64,000 nucleotides of DNA from Luteococcus sanguinis (GTDB lineage: Bacteria > Actinomycetota > Actinomycetes > Propionibacteriales > Propionibacteriaceae): assembly GCF_039527675.1 (NCBI RefSeq), contig NZ_BAAAKI010000004.1, positions 124,001 to 188,000 on the forward strand, written 5' to 3'. Below are positions 63,282 through 64,000 of this stretch, in pieces (the first letter of the stretch is position 1; each line of letters opens with the position of its first letter). The notes beneath the pieces were generated by a model that saw only the letters and a list, made by a program, of their open reading frames with translations, did no database searches and had not been told where the DNA came from. Both the position numbers and the translations under genes were made by a program.

Positions 63282-64000
63282 TGAGCCAGTCCGCCTACGC
63301 ACAGGCCGGGGTCGACATCGAGGCCGGAGACCGCGCCGTCGAGCTGATGAAGGCCCACGTCGCCCGGACCCGTCGCCCCGAGGTGCTCGGAGGCCTGGGT
63401 GGTTTCGCCGGCTTCTTCGACGCGTCGGCCTTCAAGAGCTACCGCCACCCCGTGCTGGCCACCTCCACCGACGGCGTCGGCACCAAGGTTGCCATCGCGC
63501 AGGCGATGGACGTCCACGACACCATCGGCTTCGACCTGCTCGGCATGCTGGTCGACGACCTGGTCGTCTCCGGCGCCGAACCGCTGTTCGTCACTGACTA
63601 CATCGCCTGCGGCAGGGTCGTCCCCGAGCGCATCGCCGCCATCGTCAAGGGGATCGCGGCGGCATGTGAGACTGCCGGCTGCGCGCTGCTGGGCGGAGAG
63701 ACCGCGGAGCACCCGGGCCTTCTGGAGTCGGACGAGTACGACATCGCCGGCGCCACCACCGGCGTCGTCGAGCGGGACGAGATCCTGGGCGCCGAGCGGA
63801 TCGAGGCCGGTGACGTGGTGCTCGCGATGGCCAGCTCCGGCATGCACTCCAATGGCTACTCCCTGGTGCGCCACGTGCTGCTGCACCAGGCCAAGATGTC
63901 GCTGGAGGGCCACGTTGACGAGCTCGGACGCACGTTGGGCGAGGAACTGCTCGTCCCCACGCACGTCTACGCCAAGGACGTGCTGGAGATGATCGCCGCC
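63281..64000 (+). CDS. purM: Phosphoribosylformylglycinamidine cyclo-ligase (partial)
   Basis: AIR synthetase; 240 codons are present and the gene runs off the window. N-terminus AYAQAGVDIEAGDRAVELMK, then STDGVGTKVAIAQ, VDDLVVSGAEPLFVTDYI and LLGGETAEHPGLL, all diagnostic. ATG shares one base with the purF stop. Order purF-purM as in mycobacteria. Confidence 0.95.
   Translation, partial: MSQSAYAQAGVDIEAGDRAVELMKAHVARTRRPEVLGGLGGFAGFFDASAFKSYRHPVLATSTDGVGTKVAIAQAMDVHDTIGFDLLGMLVDDLVVSGAEPLFVTDYIACGRVVPERIAAIVKGIAAACETAGCALLGGETAEHPGLLESDEYDIAGATTGVVERDEILGAERIEAGDVVLAMASSGMHSNGYSLVRHVLLHQAKMSLEGHVDELGRTLGEELLVPTHVYAKDVLEMIAA

Overview
The window is high-GC actinobacterial chromosome. Evidence: a mycothiol synthase (mshD), a GlnR-type orphan regulator, actinobacterial small families (DUF3151, DUF1992, nitrobindin/FABP), monomeric NADP isocitrate dehydrogenase, GTG/TTG starts and many leaderless transcripts. 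Gene content and order are reminiscent of the M. tuberculosis Rv0772-Rv0822 region (purD, purB, purC, purQ/S, purL, purF, purM; ygfZ, nitrobindin, glnR, mshD, pstB). A Propionibacteriaceae-like organism is my best guess, but that is inference. Two short runs of N (21459-21479, 37409-37435) are assembly gaps.

Layout. 1-2734: 3' part of an N-acetylglutaminylglutamine amidotransferase (compatible-solute synthesis) coupled to an S9 peptidase. 2813-6229: glutamate/glutamine ABC importer (ATPase, binding lipoprotein, two permeases) behind a GlnR-like operator. 6279-7895: an XRE regulator and a sucrase/ferredoxin-like protein. 7960-12316: pstSCAB phosphate importer (minus strand) with a PHO-box-like promoter and strong intercistronic hairpins. 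12481-18768: MutT1-type Nudix/phosphatase, polyphosphate kinase, mshD, two envelope proteins and glnR, a phosphate/nitrogen/redox neighbourhood. 18833-21438: dtd diverging from a GNAT, then a coupled trio of a 53-residue membrane microprotein, a nitrobindin and YgfZ. 21536-26356: L,D-transpeptidase, typA and an APC permease. 26460-29587: DUF3151, purA, thrE. 29687-33384: Thr/Pro-rich secreted protein, icd, small lipoprotein.

33767-64000 is a dispersed purine biosynthesis region (purD-purB, purC-add, purS-purQ, purL, purF-purM) interleaved with a PfkB kinase, a GH13 branching-type enzyme, an HTH protein, an EamA transporter, a BadF-type kinase, aminopeptidase N, cstA-ybdD, an aspartate/aromatic aminotransferase, a CLC channel abutted by a frameshifted IS110 copy, an M20 peptidase, a PQQ-type sugar dehydrogenase, a DAP decarboxylase and DUF1992.

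I found no CRISPR, tRNA, rRNA, prophage or defence island. The most notable non-coding signals are: (i) a -10 hexamer, mostly TAGGNT-like, 5-8 nt before 22 start codons; (ii) a GlnR-like box and a PHO-like box; (iii) short tandem repeats of 15, 15, 16 and 31 bp at the 3' ends of minus-strand genes, one of which is a fivefold copy of the last five codons including the stop codon of dtd; (iv) in-frame minisatellites in purD and in a secreted protein.
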